Of a stretch of DNA of 35,433 bases, positions 35,085 to 35,433 are shown one piece after another. Source of the stretch: an uncultured Bacteroides sp. (GTDB taxonomy: Bacteria > Bacteroidota > Bacteroidia > Bacteroidales > Bacteroidaceae). Both the position numbers and the translations under genes were made by a program. Every line of letters starts with the position of its first letter. Position 1 is the first letter of the stretch. The notes beneath the pieces are model-generated. The model had not been told where the DNA came from. It did no database searches and saw only the letters and a list, made by a program, of their open reading frames with translations. Location: assembly GCA_900551445.1 (NCBI GenBank), contig URWA01000032.1, forward strand, positions 1 to 35,433, given 5' to 3'.

Positions 35085-35433
35085 GCAGGTTTGAATTTTT
35101 GCGCCACCTTCCGGTAGGTAGGCATGTCGATGTGTAATTGTTCTCCCAAGGCAATCATGTCGAAAAGCAGTCCCTGAATTTCCGATTCATGACCGCGGGC
35201 GATATCCTTCTGCATGGAAGCCGTGCTGTGCGGGTCGAGCTTGTCGATGACCATCAGGTTGTAGGCAATCGGGTCGCTGGGGTAGTGGATGCCCAGTTTT
35301 TCGCCTATTTGTGCGCTTTCACGCGACAGCCCGATGAAGGTATCACGCACTTCGCCTTCGTGCTGTACTTCTCCCATCGTACAACCGTCCGCGATAGCGT
35401 TCACCACATAAAAAGATAGCCGTCCAGATTTTT
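35081..35433 (-). CDS. panE: Ketopantoate reductase (2-dehydropantoate 2-reductase), C-terminal part
   Basis: The frame stays open to the window edge, so this is the last roughly 117 residues of a longer gene; a GTG at 35407 is internal, not the start. The visible part fits the ApbA/PanE C-terminal helical domain, with STASMQKDIARGHESEIQG containing the conserved Ser and the Glu of the substrate site. The enzyme reduces ketopantoate to pantoate with NADPH in the pantothenate (coenzyme A) pathway. The NADPH-binding N-terminal Rossmann domain would lie outside the window. The stop overlaps the start of the CAT-like gene by 4 bases. Confidence 0.85.
   Translation of the reverse strand, partial: KSGRLSFYVVNAIADGCTMGEVQHEGEVRDTFIGLSRESAQIGEKLGIHYPSDPIAYNLMVIDKLDPHSTASMQKDIARGHESEIQGLLFDMIALGEQLHIDMPTYRKVAQKFKPA

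Overview
The window looks like a chromosomal segment of a gut Bacteroidales, most likely Bacteroides or Phocaeicola. The evidence is a SusC/SusD pair, several secreted glycoside hydrolases and polysaccharide lyases with signal peptides or lipoboxes, and repeated matches to the Bacteroidetes -7 promoter element TAnnTTTG a short distance upstream of start codons. The species cannot be fixed from the sequence alone.

Positions 1-23.5 kb form a polysaccharide utilization locus (PUL) that best fits the pectin component rhamnogalacturonan I (RG-I). A minus-strand operon (6267 to 69) encodes a DUF4450-like secreted protein, a GH28 enzyme, a PL11 RG lyase and a GH105-CE12 fusion. Divergent from it is a GH42 beta-galactosidase (6456-8528). 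Convergent with GH42 is a large PL26-like exo-RG lyase with an added N-terminal DUF6250-like domain (8612-11869). Next come SusD and SusC (12031-17271, minus), a 715-base intergenic region, a plus-strand GH2 enzyme (17987-20977) and a convergent GH2 beta-galactosidase (21055-23493, minus). Together they suggest this scheme: surface capture and import by SusCD, backbone cutting by PL11, PL26 and GH28, removal of unsaturated galacturonate and acetyl groups by GH105-CE12, and removal of galactose side chains by GH42 and GH2. No rhamnosidase and no hybrid two-component regulator is present in the window, so the locus may extend to the left or be completed elsewhere.

From 23.6 kb the content becomes mostly housekeeping: leuS, a YitT-family membrane protein, a two-gene operon of GH2 beta-mannosidase and GH20 beta-hexosaminidase (27545-32489), a RdgB/HAM1 nucleotide-sanitizing pyrophosphatase, a membrane-anchored winged-helix protein, a chloramphenicol-acetyltransferase-fold protein, and the C-terminal part of ketopantoate reductase cut by the window end.

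The non-coding DNA holds the least expected signals. There are three direct copies of TATCATACA in the GH42/RG-operon divergent promoter. A gapless 74-base repeat occurs once upstream of the GH2 gene and once, inverted, upstream of the membrane-anchored regulator. Hairpin terminators sit between convergent genes, and one lies immediately in front of the YitT start codon. No tRNA, rRNA, CRISPR array, insertion sequence or phage gene was seen.
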